Source: Plazaster borealis
Lineage: Eukaryota > Echinodermata > Asteroidea > Forcipulatida > Labidiasteridae
Assembly (NCBI GenBank): GCA_021014325.1
Contig: CM037473.1
Location: forward strand, 10,185,501 to 10,249,500
Length of the DNA stretch: 64,000 nucleotides
Direction: 5' to 3'
Shown here: positions 46,871 to 59,530 of the stretch, piece after piece
Layout of the letters: each line of letters begins with the position of its first letter
Position numbering within the stretch: the first letter of the stretch is position 1
Translations under genes and position numbers: made by a program
The notes under the pieces: model-generated
What the model was told of the DNA's origin: nothing
The model's database searches: none
The model's input: only the letters and a program-made list of their open reading frames with translations

Positions 46871-47454
46871 TTAAGAATTAACCCTAAATCCAGTTATCCA
46901 GATGCCTGCTCGACGGACAGACAAACAGAACATAAACAGCCCCACGAACAAACGGACAAGCAGGTTGAAAAGACAGAAATGATGGAAGATAATGCATAGG
47001 GACTACTCTCAAACATGAATCTACGTCACTGTGATTGATTCTGAATGAAGGGTTCTCATTGCAGAGTGAACATGTGTGTTGTTAGACTAATATACCATAG
47101 TTTTTATGGCAATGCCACCCTCCCTCAAAAAACCTCACAGTCGAGTTAAAATCCATAGGATCAGGCGTACCGTATGGCAGCGTGGTAACCGAATCCTGGT
47201 CACCACTTAACACGATTATGGGCAGCCATTACTCTCTTCAAGTTTATTTTTATTCCCAAGATGATGATTGATGAAGCACGTGAAATGTGACGTATGAATA
47301 CTTAAAAAGATTGGATTGATAAGGGCAAACTAGTTTACTTTTTTCCCGTTGGCTAGCACTTCGGTGATAACATGAAGCTATATGTGAATGGGATTTCACC
47401 TCATTCCACGTAATTTTTGAAATGAAAAGTAGGCTACAAAATTGGGTTTTTTAA

Positions 47455-47800
47455 AGGTATCGTTTAGTAATGACTCAAAACAAATATTAGCACAAAAACT
47501 TACTTGGTAACAAGCAACGGAGAGCTGTTGATAGTATAAAACATTGTAGGAAACGACTCCATCTGAAGTAGCTAGGTAATTTCTCACTAAAATAATAACA
47601 ACTTCTTGCAAGAAGTTTGTATTCCTATCTGAAAGCACACAAATTTGTGCAACCAGTGTGTTTTTTCTTTCATTATTTTCTTGCAACTTTGATGACCAAT
47701 TGAGCCCAAATTTTCACAGGCTTGTTTAACTTATGCATATGTTGGGATACAGCAAGTGAGAACACTGGTCTTTGACAATTTCCAAACGTGTTCAGTGCCT
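47455..47800 (-). repeat. MITE-B copy, TTAA-flanked
   Basis: TTAA lies at 47451-47454 and 47801-47804. Centre AACTTCTTGCAAGAAGTTT; ends CGTGTTCAGTGCCT. Confidence 0.87.
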
Positions 47801-48093
47801 TTAAGGTCACGTTATTTCATGCTAGTAAGGAGCTTTTTTTCCTTCAAACAAGGTGTTGGCATTTAATTTGAAATCAGATGGTCAGGTCTTCAAGAAAACT
47901 CCGTGGTTGTGATTTGGGTTTTTTGTAAGCGAGCTGCGTACCAGAGTGAGCCAACGTGACGATGGTTTCCGTCAGACTGTCTGTCCCTCCGACTGTCGGT
48001 CGGGGCTTCAACGGGAGCTACATTGTGAGTTGTTTTTATAGTAGAAACTACATGTACTTGTGGGTTTTGACATTGTGGCATTGCGGGGTTTAA

Positions 48094-48839
48094 GGCAAGG
48101 TAAAGGTTTGATAATGACTCTGAAAATTAATGGCAATAAAAACTTACTTGATAAGAAGTACAGCAGCTTTGGATAGTATAATGCATTTGGAGAAACTTTT
48201 CACCTCGAAGTGCTGCAGTTATGAAAAAATATATCACTTTTTATCCCAAAAAGTTTGAATCTGAGAAGCGTTACTGCAGTAACATTTCTTAGATAGTGTA
48301 TTCCAATTGCAGATAATTCTTCCTGCGTGGACATAACCGCTCCAGATATTCGGCAATATCTCAAAAACGCTATTACCTTTTGAAATGAAATGTTCACAGG
48401 TTAGTTTTATGGTCTACAACTATATAGGATTAAATCAACCAGTGGGCTCCAATTACCAAACGTATACAATCCCTTTAAAGGCAAAGTATTCCTTTGGTTT
48501 TTGGAACCGTCCGATGTAAATATAAGCAATAAAAGTAACCTGTGAAAATGTTCTAGCAAGAGGTGGTAGCGTCTGTGAGATATTGCCGCAAATCTGGAGA
48601 GGTTATGTCCACGCGGTAAGAATAATCCGTAAATGGAATACACAATCTGAGAAACGTTTCATGCAGAAACATTTCTCAGATTGAATTGTTTTATGAATCC
48701 CTCTCGCTAAACCCACATTCCTTTGAAAGGAATTGTTTCTCAAACTGTTATTCATTTTCAATAGGTGCGGTGCTTCTTTACCAAGGAAGTTGTTATGGCC
48801 GTTAATTTTAGGAGTAATTACTAAAGGTATACCCTCCCT
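48094..48839. repeat. Two MITE-D copies head to head sharing one TTAA
   Basis: Copy one (48094-48474, minus) and a diverged copy two (48479-48839, plus) meet at TTAA 48475-48478. Outer TTAA lie at 48090-48093 and 48840-48843. Copy two has a variant centre (GAAACGTTTCATGCAGAAAC) and a weaker match. Confidence 0.75.
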
Positions 48840-49228
48840 TTAAACCCTCACAATACATTTACTAAAAGACAGAAAATGGAAACGAACAAAACCAACGTGA
48901 AAATCTCACAATGTCGCTTTCCATGAATCTTCTCATTAATATTTTCTGACCCATTTGTTTCCGGTGATTGAGTGCATGCATGTCCCCACCCCCTTTGAAC
49001 ATCACTTGATTATTGTTTGCCATTTCGGATTTTGCCGTTCCAGTTTTTACAATAGTACCGTACGTTATTAAGTTTCTTTCCTACCGAGCTAGACAAAACA
49101 CTTTTTTTTTGTAAGATGGCAACAATATATATTTCTAGTATGATTATTTCTCCTGATTCCGTCAACATTACGCAAACTCATATTATATTAATCTAAAGAG
49201 GTTTGCAATGTTTTTGTTCTGAACACCT

Positions 49229-49840
49229 GCCTATGAATGTAGCCCAGGACCTAACTGTAGCTCAGGGCTACAGGGCAGGGGCTACATTTAGATCAAGGGA
49301 AAATTTTAGGTACAGGGTCCTCGCTACAATTAGATCCCGGTGTACATTTAGGTACAGGGTTTGGGCTATGTTTGGGACCGTGCTACATTTAGGTCTTGAT
49401 AACATTTAGGCCCGGGCTACACTTAGGCCCTTGTTACATTTAGGCCCTAAGGTCCGGTCTACATTTAGATCCCGGGATACATTTAGGTACATTGTTTATG
49501 CTTTGTTTGGGACCGTGTTACATACTACACTTAGGCCCTTGTTACATTTAGGCCGTGTCTACTTTAAGGTCTGGTCTACATTTAGATCCCGGGATACATT
49601 TAGGTACATTGTGTATGCTTTGTTTGGGACCGTGTTACATATATAACGGGCTACAATTAGGTCTTGACAAGATTTATGCCCGGGCCTCACGTAGGCCCTG
49701 GCTACAATTAAGCCATGTCTACATTAGGGTCCGGTCTATACATGTAGGCCAGGGCTACATTTAGGCCCGAGCTACATTTAAGTACAGAGTCGGGTCTATA
49801 TTTAGGTCTGGACTACATTTAGGTGCCACACAAACTCCCG
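49229..49840 (+). repeat. Degenerate minisatellite of CTACATTTAGG units
   Basis: About 600 bases of CTACATTTAGGCCCGGG-like units with variable length (roughly 18-28 bases). A larger block (GATCCCGGGATACATTTAGG ... GTTTGGGACCGTGTTACATA) is duplicated at about 49467-49535 and 49583-49645, showing higher-order duplication. Open frames in it are by-products. Confidence 0.85.
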
Positions 49841-50606
49841 TTATGTAGTATGTTTAACAGTAGAGAGAGAGAGAGGTGAAAATTCAGTTAACATTAAAAG
49901 GGCTTGTATCCCGTCCCACGCATTACACCTACACATCCCCCATGGCTCAAGTTTAAATCATTTTCCGGAATTCCTGGAACCACACCAAACTAAATTATCA
50001 ATCACAATGTAATTAGATAAACAAAATGTCACACCCAGTAATCGAGTGGCGTTATGATGTCGAAAAACTTAAAAGGGCGATACTTCCTTTAGGATATTTT
50101 TATTTCATGAACTCTTGAACAAATTTTGTCTATTCTTGTACAGGGTAAAGGGTGGATGGGCATTTCAAAACAAAACAATTAACCATTATTATTGTGGTAC
50201 TCAAAGGTAGGGTCATAGGTTCGTTTTTGTCAACGATAATGCTGATTTATATGCCGCATTGTCAATATAAAGATACAATATAAGTCACCTGTGAAAGTTT
50301 CAGCAGAATACAGTGACTACCTGTTGAGAAAACAGCAACAAAATAGTCACGCTCTTCACATCAAGAACGTCGAACCCATCCACGTTTAGCGAGGTGACAC
50401 GGGTAACAACCGCATCTCCGGCCGCAGCGTTCATAAACGGACACCACGGAAATGTTAGTTTCCAAAACTCACCTCATGGCGAGTTTTGGAGATTCAAATT
50501 TGTCGACATACTTTGATTGATTTCTAATTAACGGGGGCATTTCAGACGTAATAATTTCGCAGGATGCTTACTACCTTTACCATCTTTATAACAAGGAGAC
50601 TTTCGC

Positions 50607-50809
50607 TCTGCACAAATTGGAGTGTTAAAATTGACACCGTTGGGGTTGTCACATCATACCCCAAAATATCAACATTTACACCATAGGGTGTTAAAGTAAC
50701 ACTAATATCTGCCAAAACAATTACATTTGTGATATTTTAACACTATGATGTTAATGTTGATTCTCTCTTCGGTCATGGGGTCAATTTTAACACCCCCAGT
50801 TTTTGCAGC
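50607..50809. repeat. MITE-E copy, uninterrupted
   Basis: Termini CTGCACAAATTGGAGTG and CCCCCAGTTTTTGCAG, with inverted inner blocks GTTAAAATTGACACC and GGTCAATTTTAACACC. The TTAA at 50691-50694 marks the empty site for the MITE-B in copy one. Confidence 0.87.
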
Positions 50810-51653
50810 GCGGACAGAAATTACACAATCTTTTTTTCGGTGTCGTTGCCAAAGTATGACCCTATACCTTTAAACATTATTCTGCAGATCCGATTGTTAT
50901 AGGACACTTCTTAAAGACTATATGAACAAAACATACACTTGGTATTCTATGCATTGAGACCATGGTTGTTTAAAATCAATGTTCTGTACTGACGATTCAA
51001 CGCTATAAACCAATAACGAGAGGCCGAATAGAAAGGTATATAGTTTGGCTAACAGCACCAAGCATTATTAAATCAAAATTTGTATTTATTTTTTTGAAAT
51101 TCAGAGTTAGGGCTAATAATTTACTTAGTGGCCGGGGCTGGAGTGGTGGCTTCCGAATGCACAAACATCTTCCATTGTACTGTGTCCAGTCTACATGAAA
51201 TAGCCTTCATGTTTTTTATCGAAGGCACATGCCATTAAATAAAGGTCAGCTTGTGAAAACATTTTGCACTTTATTATTTTAATCAAGTTGTATTATTATA
51301 GTGTTTTTTTATTGATTTATAAAATCAGTAGGATGGAGTTTAACAGCCTGTGGTATTATAACAAGTTAGGTTTGCTCTGAGACGCTTTGAGTACTCACAC
51401 ACGATGATTGAATAGAGCAACCACAGTATCTCCAATGGGTTTTCTTAACTTTCTTGCTCATGGCCTGGTTCTTGAAAATATACATAAAAAGTTAATTGTG
51501 TAAGAGATGAAATGCCGCGCAAAAAAAATTGAACAACATAAAGAATGGCCCTTGAATAGAACAACTCTAAAATATCGAAGAAAGAAAAAATCACTGAATG
51601 TTTATAATGTTCGTTAAATGTATTTATTACTTGCAATAACAGCATGCGAGGTA
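50810..51653. other. Upstream/intron region, no recognised feature
   Basis: I saw no exon or paired termini. Confidence 0.5.
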
Positions 51654-51778
51654 CCGGTCTTCACTGCATGGTAATGACTTTGTTGGTGGCTGGCCGCTGT
51701 TAATGGACCTCGCCTTCGGCTCGGTCCATTAACAGCGGCCAGCCACCAACCCGGTCATTGCAACGCAGTGAAGACCGG
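51654..51778. repeat. 125-base near-perfect hairpin
   Basis: A perfect 28-base stem (51681-51708 with 51723-51750; core GGCTGGCCGCTGTTAATGG) closes a 14-base loop that itself holds GCCTTCGGC. An outer arm pairs CCGGTCTTCACTGC with GCAGTGAAGACCGG. It is probably a foldback MITE. In transcripts it would form a strong stem. Confidence 0.85.
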
Positions 51779-52592
51779 GTCCTCAAACCGTTATTGCCTA
51801 ATTAAACTATAAAGTGCCGCCTCGTAATAGAAGTCTAGCCCATCGAAAACAAAACCATGCTAACAACCTGGTTTTATTTTTACTACAGAATCAGTTTGAA
51901 TCAATGTGTTACGATGCTGGGGATTTTTGGCTGTCAAACGATAACTTAATTCATAAAGCTTCTAAATAAGCACACAATTCTATCTAAGCGCTGAAACATC
52001 TTACTGAGGCTTACTGAGTTCAATTAAAAAAAATAGTATGTGAACATAATGGTCCTTTTTAGCTTATAGCGCAATATATTAATAATAATATTAATAATAA
52101 TAATATTAATAGTTTGCATATCTAATTACAAAACGTCTACACCGTGGACATTGGGCTATTAAGGTTTATTTAGGCCTATGTAGTAATTCAAAATGAACAA
52201 TAATAATAATACTTTATCCAGACATACACAAATGAACAAATATACAATATAGGGTTTAACAAAATACAGTCTATATATAGCCCCCCCCCCCCCCAATTTA
52301 CAGCAATAAATGCAAATTGATGAGTAAGACTAAATAAAATGAGCTGAATGCACTTATCTGGCTAGAATTTAACTTGAGTTGGAACATTCATTCGACCATA
52401 GGATATGAATTGAATCGTTTGAGCAGGATTTACAACTCTGGCAATTTCTGACTAAATGCTGAGTTTATTATATCAAGAAAATGTTGTCCTCCTTTGTGGA
52501 CGTTTTTTTAACGCGATAATGAAACATGCAAACTAATTTCGTAGAGCACCCTCCATTATCCTAAGTTTGTCAATAATTGTCACAACTGAAGC

Positions 52593-52724
52593 CAATAAGC
52601 CATTTTGAGATATGGCGGACACATAACTATAACACGGTTTGGTTTGGGTAAATTTGTCTGGTACACCCAAATCCACAGTGCACTCCTACAGTGTCCACCA
52701 TATCTCAAAAAGGCTAATTAGGCT
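52593..52724. repeat. MITE-M, about 130 bases
   Basis: Inverted termini AAGCCATTTTGAGATATGGC and TCTCAAAAAGGCTAATTAGG, with GGACAC / GTGTCC just inside. Single copy in this window. Confidence 0.65.
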
Positions 52725-53109
52725 ACCAACAGGCATTTTAAATGCCACATTTACGGGTTTTTTTAAGAAAAGGTATCAAGGCTCTAAGAACAAAATTAAA
52801 GTATCAAGATATTTACTCGTCAGGCACTTACGGGTTAAATTTGATGCGCGTTTCCTAAAGGTACCGGTAGTCTTTCAGATATAAATTAAAATGGCAATCA
52901 GCAAGATCTTTATACTAATAAGAAAGCTTTTAGACGAAATGCACTCCGGACAATAATTATGCCGCGTCTTTAAAAGTACACGTTGCCTTTGGATTTGGGC
53001 GCTTTGGGCTATAAAACGCGTTTCTTATGAACGGAAAATGGCTGGAAAGATGTTTTAAAAGTAGAAAGGATCCACACAAATATACCTTGAAATTGTGTGG
53101 TTTTCCTTT

Positions 53110-53580
53110 TACTTCGTAAACTAACACGGTCCGACCGTGTTAGTTCACAAAGGAAAACTATTTTATGTTGGTATTTTCTATACCCCATCGGTAGATTTTA
53201 CCCCCATCGGTAGATTCTACCCCCATCGGTATATTCTACCCCCATCGGTAGATTCTACCCCCATCGGTAGATTCTACCCCCATCGGTAGATTCTACCCCC
53301 ATCGGTATTCTACCCCCATCGGTATCTAACACGGTCTGACCGTGTTAGTTCACAAAGGAAAACTATTTTATGTTGGTATTTTCTATACCCCATCGGTAGA
53401 TTCTACCCCCATCGGTAGATTCTACCCCCATCGGTAGATTCAACCTCCATCGGTAGATTCAACCTCCATCGGTAGATTCTACCCCATCGGTAGATTATAC
53501 CCCCATTGGTAGATTCTACCCCATCGGTAGATTCCCCATCGGTAAATTCTACCCCCATCGGTAGATTCTACCGGGCGTTT
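53110..53580 (+). repeat. 18-19-base minisatellite ATCGGTAGATTCTACCCCC with a duplicated leader
   Basis: More than 18 units of the CCCATCGGTAGATTCTAC type. The array is split by a second copy of its own leader: 53117-53190 and 53326-53400 share AACACGGTC(C/T)GACCGTGTTA, then TCACAAAGGAAAACTATTTT and TGTTGGTATTTTCTATACCC. Each leader begins with a palindrome. Confidence 0.9.
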
Positions 53581-54092
53581 ATTGTCGAATCAACCCGGGG
53601 AGTTTCGAGGTCTCTGGCCTCTGGACAGATAATATGACACGGATTCCTTTGGTCCAGGGAAGCAAAACAAAAGAAAATATTTGGAAAAATTTACAACCAC
53701 ACTATGCTGCATGGAGTTATTTAATATCACCCCTCTCTGTGATATGAGGTGAATTGACGGACCAGAGAGGAAAAATAACATAGATTCGGGGGAAATGGCC
53801 TTCGCGATCTTTGTGGGCAGTGTATAAATTAATGGAGGTTTTGGAGTTATGATCAAAAATTATTTTAATTTATTTTATGATATGATGGGGCGATATACGT
53901 CGTGAAATTTAGCTTCGTCTCAGGGTGGCTCCTAGGGGAGAGGTGCTGCACTTTAATAGATGAGCTTAGACAGATTGCCGTTTGGAAGACAAAAAGTACA
54001 GAGAAATTAAATTGACGGGAAAAACCTGAAACTGAATAATTTTTTAATTCAAAAGCGATTCAAACGACTTCCCATTATTGTACTAATCTCGT
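53581..54092. other. Upstream/intron region, no recognised feature
   Basis: An 88-codon minus-strand frame (53590-53856) has no family pattern. Nothing else supported. Confidence 0.45.
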
Positions 54093-54096
54093 TTAA

Positions 54097-54481
54097 AGGC
54101 ATCGTACACGTTTGGTAATGACTCTGATAATTAATGGCAATAAAAACTTACTTGGTAAGAAGTACAGCAGCTTTGGATAGTATAATGCATTTTGAGAAAC
54201 TTTTCACTTCGAAGTACTGCGGTTATGGCAAAATATATCACTTTTTATCCCCAAAAACATTTGAATCTGAGAAGTGTTACGTGTAACGCTTCTCAGAGTG
54301 TGCATTCCAATGCAGATTATTCTTCCTGCGTGGACATAACTGCTCCAGATTTTCGGCAATATCTAAAAAACGCTACCCCCTTTTGAAATTAAATTTTTCA
54401 CAGCTTAGTTTTGTGGTTATCTAAAACTATCTAGGTTTGAAACAAACAATAGGCTGCAATTACCAAACGTGTACGATGCCT
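54097..54481 (-). repeat. MITE-D copy, TTAA-flanked
   Basis: TTAA lies at 54093-54096 and 54482-54485. Terminus AGGCATCGTACACGTTTGG, centre GAAGTGTTACGTGTAACGCTT. Confidence 0.85.
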
Positions 54482-54746
54482 TTAAATATTGCAATATAAT
54501 AAAACTCGCCTTAACATCTTGCTGTAGGTTTTTCCATGTTTTGTGTCACTAAAGAATCGTCAATATCGAGTTAGGGTGAACATTCTTTTCAGAAATAGAT
54601 CGTTCTGTCGCTGCTTGGTGTACGAGGTTGCAAACTGTGTCATACCCACATCTTCTCTGACACCGTCTGTACAAACATACATCACCTAAAACACCCCGAC
54701 AGCTTGTACTATATTGCATTCTCACGGCATGCTCGCAGATAGTTAA

Positions 54747-55112
54747 AGGCACTGAACACGTTTGGTAATTGTCAAAGACCAGTGTTCTCACTTGGTGTTC
54801 CCCAACATATGCATAAAATAACAAGCCTGTGAAAATTTGGGCTTAGTTGGTCATCGAAGTTGCAAGAAAACGATGAAAGAAAAAACATCCTCGTTGTGCA
54901 AATTTGTGTGCTTTCAGATAGGAATAAAAACTTCTTGCAAGAAGTTCTTATTATTTTAGTGAGAAATTACCTCTTTCTCAAAAACTACGTTACTTCAGAG
55001 GGAGTAGTTTCCTACAATGTTTTATACTATCAACAGCTCTCCGTTGCTTGTTACCAAGTAAGTTTTTATGTGAATATTTGTTTTGAGTCATTACCGAAAG
55101 TGTACGATACCT
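54747..55112 (+). repeat. MITE-B copy, TTAA-flanked
   Basis: TTAA lies at 54743-54746 and 55113-55116. Full arms with centre AACTTCTTGCAAGAAGTTC. Confidence 0.9.
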
Positions 55113-55658
55113 TTAAGAGCCGATACCGTCAAACCTAACTACAACCACGAAGTGTCAAGAGAGTGAAGTGGCTCCTGGAAAAAAACCCTCATATATTGTC
55201 GAAATTGAGACTGCGGACAGTTGGCAATTAATTGAAAAAGGGCATTGCGCTGGTCAGAAATATAGCCAAAGGGCCACCGCACGGTTACCCTGATGTAGAC
55301 CTTTTAGGCCCGTACAATCTGTCATCTAAATACACCATATCCTATTTTACTCGTAAGACATATTATCCGATACTTGAGTTCGCCAAAGACTTGGGGGTAA
55401 AACGAAAGGTCATTTTCTGGCCCACCTGCGTATCTAGCAACTGAAAGTTACTTTTAATAATTATTTATCCGTTTACTCTTCCCATGGTAACGGGGTGTCA
55501 CGGCATGCAGCCAGTGGGTGTTTTAGAACCGGCAATGTCTATAATTAATGACAACTACTAAGTGCAAACAACACTCGGTGGGTCAAATCCATTTTTTGAA
55601 TAGGGGTACCCTCCGTGGATGGAGATTGATTTAATACCACCCCAAAGTTCTTCATTAA

Positions 55659-55977
55659 AGGCACTGAACACGTTTGGAAATTGTCAAAGACCAGTATTCT
55701 CACTTGGTGTCCCAACATATTTTTATGCATAACAAGCCTGTGAAAATTTGGGCTCAATTGGTCATCGAAGTTGCAAGAAAATGATGAAAGAAAAAACACC
55801 CTTGATGTACAATTATTGTGTGCTTTCAGATAGTTTTTGTTATTTTAGTGAGAAATTACCTCCTTCTCAAAAACTACGTTAGTTCAGAGGGAGTCGTTTC
55901 CTACAATGTTTTATACTATCAACAGCTCTCTGTTGCTTGTTACCAAGACAGTTTTTACCAAACGTGTACGATACCTT
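55659..55977 (+). repeat. MITE-B copy, internally deleted
   Basis: TTAA lies at 55655-55658 and 55978-55981. The central palindrome is missing (GATAGTTTTTGTTATTTTAG) and part of the right arm is lost after GTTACCAAGACAG. Confidence 0.85.
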
Positions 55978-56159
55978 TTAACATTGAACTTCCCTATTTT
56001 TTTGCATCAGAAATTGTTATGCTTTTTACGTATTTGTTTGACGAGCTACGTTGGTTCCAGTTCAGCCGGGTCTACATACTCCTATATAAAGGAGTTGAAA
56101 AGGTTTCAGAAATGCATTGCTCGTACTCTAAGTCTAAAATCACCTTCAAATTAACAGCT

Positions 56160-56360
56160 TACACTCTAAAAACACCTGGGTCAGAATTGACCCGCATCCC
56201 GGGTCCTAGTGGGCATGCTGACCCGAAAACTGGTTAAAAAAGTGGGTTTTTACTCGGAGTCTGCGTCAGCTTGACCCATTTATGGGTCATTTTTACACAG
56301 ATTTTGGGCCGCATACTGACCCCAAAATGGGTCAGGCTCCCTTTGACCCGGAACTGGAGA
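56160..56360. repeat. GGGTCA-palindrome MITE, 3'-truncated
   Basis: Left terminus TACACTCTAAAAACACCTGG, then GGGTCAGAATTGACCC. The right terminus is not found after TGACCCGGAACTGG. Confidence 0.75.
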
Positions 56361-58868
56361 TGTCAAAGTTCATCCAGATTAAAAGAAAACAAAACAACAC
56401 AAAGCAATGTTTACGCTCATTGCATTATGACAACTACAAGTACATAACATTTCTGCAGTATCCATCCCTCACTCTGTTATAGCTTCACAACCCACCACAA
56501 CCTCTGATATTAATCATAATCATCGACCCCCCCCCCCCCAAGAATGTGAAATATTATGCAAATATGGAATGTAATCTAAGAGCTTGCCGGAGCCGCCTCC
56601 TTAGTCGTTAGTTCCGCTTCCTCGTTCCCATTAATAAAAAACAAATCCCTAATATAACCCTTCAGGGATCAAGAGGAAAACAGAGTCTCCTTGCATCATC
56701 TGAATCATTGAGCATTTCTGATTTCATTTTTGTTTTAAAGAGATCATCATTCGCTACGGTTCACGAAATTAAAGTGATAATACATCGTTGGTTTTTGGAA
56801 GAGTAAATTCATTGCCATCCTTTAAGTTTCAATAAACATGTTATCAATTCGACCTTTGAAAATCTCAGCGAATTATGGTCTCACTTTTCAGTGAAACCAA
56901 ACCAAAATTGTGATGGTTTAGTAGGGGTTTTGTGCATGTTTATACAGGGATTATTTAAAATTGATGAAAGCAAAATAGGAAGAGTGACTTGGGTTTTTTT
57001 TTAAAGATGCTATTATCTTGACTTTGACAGTATTTTAGACTAAGGTTTTTATCGATGATGTGAATTTCATAGTTAGTGAATTTTCAGATTGAAACTTAAC
57101 TTCTTTGTTTTCGTTGGTAAATGTGTAACCAAAGTGCCAGGGGAGCCCCCCCCCCACCCCTTTTCCCCCGCTTGGCCCCCAAATGAAAAAATCTGGTTTA
57201 CTCCACCGTTGGTTTACATGTTTTTGTTGGATAGAAATCCTGTACTTTGTCGAGGACGTATAGGGTAAAGTACTTTGGTATAAATATTGTGCAAGTAGCA
57301 TCCACCGTGGAAAAGTGATGGGTATTTGGGCCCTTTTCGAGATTGTGCTTGGGCTCCACTGGACCGTTTGAAGCCCTGTACCGAAAGTAAACGTTTTAAA
57401 ATTAACTGAAGGAGCCGAAACCGGAGCTATAGCCGGTTTCAAAAAGGGGTCTTGCGTTCCAAGTGTTAATAAAGCATGTTTAAAATATGCACAAGTTTGA
57501 GATTGATTTTCGCTTTGCATTTGTATCATAGTAAAGCAATTTTTGGTCATCCTTATCCAAATCATCGTGACCAAACCGAGGCTGGGGATAATTAGTCTGT
57601 CCCCGGTATACATGCATGATGAATAGCCTATCTGTGTTAATTATTACTGCTCGTATACAGGGATCAAGACTAAAGATGACTGCAGTAATGTCAGAGGTAC
57701 ATGGCTCTTTAAAGTCGAGCTGATAGTCTCTCTTTCAAGCCCTTCAGCTACCAATGAGCCAAGTCTCTCCACCACCTACTTGCCTCTACTCCCTCTTTGC
57801 GACAGGGAAAGACCACAAGAGATACCGGCTGAGCTTTCGCCTCCCCCAATGCGGATCGTTCGGTACAGCTCCCCCATTATCAGAGAAGCAGCAAAAAAAC
57901 CGGGATAACTCAATTATGGCCCAATATTATGTATGGATGCGCGGTGCGAACGCCTTGTCTCCCCCCAGGGCGACTTTGATGGGCTTAGATGACAAATTGG
58001 TTTCTCTGGCGCATACCGTGTGTACATGCAGAGCAGTGTTGTGTTGTCTCAATCGATCTATGGTACCGGGAACCCAGCTCCTTTAAAGGGACGGTAAATC
58101 CTGGTTGTTGGGTTTTTGTTTTGTGTTTGTTTGTTTGTTGTGGTGTTAGGGTGTTTACTTGTTGTTCGTCTGTTTGTCTGTTTCTTCCTTTCTTTTGTTG
58201 AGGGGGGGGGGTGCCACATAAAATCCAAACCCTCTTGTATTCATGTCACATTATCAAACAACCATCATGTAAAGATTTCACTTGTACGAGCTTTTTTTCC
58301 GTTGAAACGGCGTACAAAGAATGCCTGAAGGTTTTGTGGCTGGTTTTTGTTAACGCGCACCCATGCATTATGTAATCTAATTTGAATTTATACTCAAACA
58401 TCAATGTCCAAAAGAATATGATTATGATTATCGGTAGTAGTATTTATATGTCATCACACAAAAGAAAACCCGTACAACACATAACGATACTAACTGATGA
58501 CATGAACGAAAAAATGAAAAATTGGGGAGAAAAAAACCCAGCTTTTGCCCCCGGGCATTTAGCTCCTGATAAATTCAAGGTAATGAAATTTGATTACATT
58601 TAGAGTAAAATTCATGACAAACTCAAGGTAAAATACATTATATGGGATTTCAAGCGAATTGCATACAACAACAATTTACGACATTAGAAAAGCATAGAAA
58701 AGCACGCAAACGGTAGATAACAAAATAATAATAAATAAAACAATAGAAAACTAAAAGCAAACCAAAAATATACAGCTGTAGAATTGTGAGGAAATCTTGT
58801 AAAAATATAAGAAAAATCTATCCAGTAGTATAAATGTTTAAAATGTATACATTTTTTATACAATATAC
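56361..58868. other. Upstream/intron region, repeat remnants, no supported gene
   Basis: A repeat related to 24930-25110 lies near 56790-57045 (GGAAGAGTAAATTCATTG, ACTTTGACAGTATTTTAGAC). A 192-codon minus-strand frame (57035-57613) is the longest in the window, but its residues match nothing I know and part overlaps that repeat. Runs of C or G at 56527, 57148 and 58201 are homopolymers. Confidence 0.45.
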
Positions 58869-58992
58869 AGGGCTCGATTTGACAAAAAGCTAAGATTGAT
58901 TTTTGAGTGCGTATTAATCTTAATTGCTATAGCAAAGTGGTAATACTGACAACTTATCGATGAATCTAATAGTGCTTTGTGAAATCGAGCCT
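58869..58992. repeat. MITE-J copy
   Basis: Termini GGGCTCGATTTGACAAA and TTTGTGAAATCGAGCC, inner AGCTAAGATTGATTTTTGAG and CTAATAGTGC. Matches 38026-38163. Confidence 0.7.
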
Positions 58993-59069
58993 TTAGGTAA
59001 ATCAAAATAGAGAAAATATGCAAACTGCTTACCAACAAAAAGGATCTCTCGTATAAATGAAAACAAAAA

Positions 59070-59350
59070 ATACTTAGTGGCCTGACGTTTGTTCAGATGA
59101 TCTTCCCGTCAAGGGAACTTGACAAACTCCCACGAGGGGGAACACCAAGCTGGCAACAACCAATCCCACTCATTCAAACATTGGTTTAACGTCTATGATT
59201 ATGAATCGCACAAATCAACAAATTGTGATTCGGTAACTAGAAGATAATACTTATTCTAGTCATTGTGAAATCAGCAGTTAGCTTGACCGGATTCGAACCA
59301 AAAACCTTGGATTGCAAGTCCTGCAGTCTAACCACTTGACCGACGTTTCC
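59070..59350 (-). repeat. tRNA-derived SINE, third family
   Basis: In minus orientation a tRNA-like head is seen: GTCAAGTGGTTAGACTGCAG (A-box region), CTTGCAATCC anticodon loop, B-box GGTTCGAATCC. The rest runs AT-rich toward 59070. The anticodon position reads TGC (Ala-like), distinct from SINE-A and SINE-B. Confidence 0.55.
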
Positions 59351-59530
59351 ACCCGCGTAGCAGAGTTTTCCTCGAAGGCTAAGAATAAATAAGGCTAAAG
59401 ATATATTATTATGATGAACAAAATACTTTTCACATTGATTTGCACCAGCAGCAATGTTGGACCAATGAGAAGATAGGTTACATGCAGTTTAATCTTCCTT
59501 TAATTTACCAAGTCTTGAGAATTTCTTTAA

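Noticed and set aside
54860..55138. Recurring 90-residue frames starting MQENDERKN, also at about 47.5, 59.7, 61.7 and 63.0 kb
   Set aside because: They are the same stretch of MITE-B read through in each copy. The element is a palindromic MITE with no sign of protein-level conservation.
57035..57613. 192-codon minus-strand frame, longest in the window
   Set aside because: No recognisable domain. It partly overlaps a dispersed repeat and a C-run, and its composition looks like non-coding sequence.
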